Of a stretch of 64,000 nucleotides of DNA, positions 62,743 through 64,000 are shown one piece after another. A program made the position numbers and the translations under genes. Under the pieces are notes generated by a model. That model worked only from the letters and a program-made list of their open reading frames with translations. It was not told where the DNA came from and did no database searches. The DNA is from Anseranas semipalmata (lineage: Eukaryota > Chordata > Aves > Anseriformes > Anseranatidae), in the NCBI GenBank assembly GCA_013399115.1, contig VXAA01002965.1:42899-106898 (forward strand), given 5' to 3'. Position 1 is the stretch's first letter, and every line of letters starts with the position of its first letter.

Positions 62743-64000
62743 CATGGTGTCTATTTGAAATTATGTAGTTCTGCTGCTGGTCAAGAAGAACTCAGGTCTG
62801 CAAAGACACGTTTATGTGGGGATTTCATTTCTCTACTCAGTGATAAGGGGCACTTGCAGAAAGCAGTTCATCCCATCCTCAGGCACACAGGGTGACTTGC
62901 CTTCTGACGGGCAAAGTCACTAGGCCAAAGGCTGGATGGATCAGCAGGTCACTCTGTGCCAGCTTGTGAGCAGCAGTGTTAGAGACTTGTCTTAGCTGCC
63001 GACACAGCAGCTTTGAGGGCAAGAGGAGAGTCTCCAGATGGGCTGCAGTCTTCTGCAGGTCTTTTCACATATCTGTCAGACCTGTGGGGATGTCTTGGAT
63101 ACCCTCACATGTCTCAGATGGCGCTAGACAGCTAAGCTTAAGCAGCTGAGCTGAGATCTGCCCTGATGATAAAAGGAGCTTAGACACTTCCCACAACAGT
63201 AAACACCTAGCTATAGACACCTCCGTAGGGGTGTCAGACTTGATTCCCACCCTAGCTAGCCTATGCTTCTTCCTTCATCTGCAACTTCTCCAAAATGAGC
63301 AACTGCCTTGAGCTTTGCAGAGAAGGTAGGAGTGCTTAGGATTTAGTTGTATTGTTTCAACAAATTCTCAGAGAGATCCCCTGAGTCTTTGTGTCCAAAT
63401 CTTCATGTCAGTTAATCCATTTTCAAGAATTCAGGGAGGGATGTTTCAAAAGCAGTGGTTTGTTTTAGAGCATCTGTGACGTTCAGGAGCTGAATTTCGG
63501 TTGCTGCAAGTCTGAAGAAAGCTTGAACTGTTTGGAGTTATGTGTTTTTTTTTTTTTTTTTTTTTTTTCCCAGTGGCTCATCCCCTCTGGGGACTAGAAA
63601 CTCTGAAGTTACATGGCAGTGTTTCTGAAGAACCATTCAGGTTTTACTCCTTGACCTTGGTTACTTGTACCAATCACCCATCTCTTATTGTACTTATCTG
63701 GTCCTGCCTCTTGTAATACTTATTTGCTCATTTAAAACTGATGAAATTTTCTATGACAATTCCTGCTTTAGAATTACAGCATTACATCCTGTAAATGGAA
63801 ATAGGTCATGGAGCTTGTCAATTTTTTAAGCATGTTGAGACACCAAGGGATTAAAGTATTAAATAAAAGACTTACAAACAAGACATACAAGAGCACAATA
63901 AATTACAATAAACTTACACTAAAATACAATTTGCTTAAAAATGTGCTTCTTAACATATAAAATATACGTAGCTTTGAAGAGAAACTTTTTTTTTTTTTTT
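62743..64000. other. right flank, no gene supported
   Basis: The flank contains a poly-T run at 63545-63568 and ends in another poly-T (63987-64000). I see no coding frame or recognisable repeat otherwise. Confidence 0.5.

Overview
The window is nuclear DNA from a vertebrate, most likely a bird. It has GT-AG introns, gene-poor AT-rich spacer, CR1 retroposon fragments ending in degenerate ATTCTATG-type octamers, and LTR pieces of an endogenous-retrovirus type common in birds. The one gene I can name with confidence is EVA1A (TMEM166/FAM176A), a small single-pass membrane protein linked to autophagy and apoptosis. I cannot fix the species.

Layout. Positions 1-5667 hold no gene I can support, apart from an old MIR-like SINE remnant near 4.7 kb. 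Between 5668 and 6520 there are three short plus-strand stretches that look like protein-coding exons of an unidentified product. Their reading phases can be joined to each other, and the middle one is also in phase with the exon carrying the EVA1A start. They are therefore either a small neighbouring gene or alternative 5' exons of EVA1A. EVA1A coding sequence lies at 10411-10483 and 17845-18215 with a 7.4 kb intron, followed by a 3' UTR of about 1.1 kb ending near 19.3 kb. The intron holds an inverted repeat in a region that looks like a regulatory element, a possible degenerate minus-strand coding remnant (about 15.8-16.55 kb) and a CR1 tail.

From about 19.3 kb to the end (45 kb) I find no convincing gene. 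This part contains CR1 fragments (20.1, 21.9, 36.3, 47.2, 57.5, 59.9 kb), a truncated minus-strand LTR piece (31.2 kb), a nearly complete plus-strand solo LTR of 1.08 kb (61.67-62.74 kb), and several simple repeats: GATA at 22.0 kb, a pyrimidine hexanucleotide array at 56.5 kb and TTTA at 37.4 kb. It also has old local duplications and a 15-base run of N inside a poly-T tract (42,265-42,279). Most open reading frames here are short chance frames or lie inside repeats.

I did not find a clear new biological system. The observation most worth testing is whether the exon-like blocks at 5.7-6.5 kb are spliced onto EVA1A to give an N-terminally extended protein.
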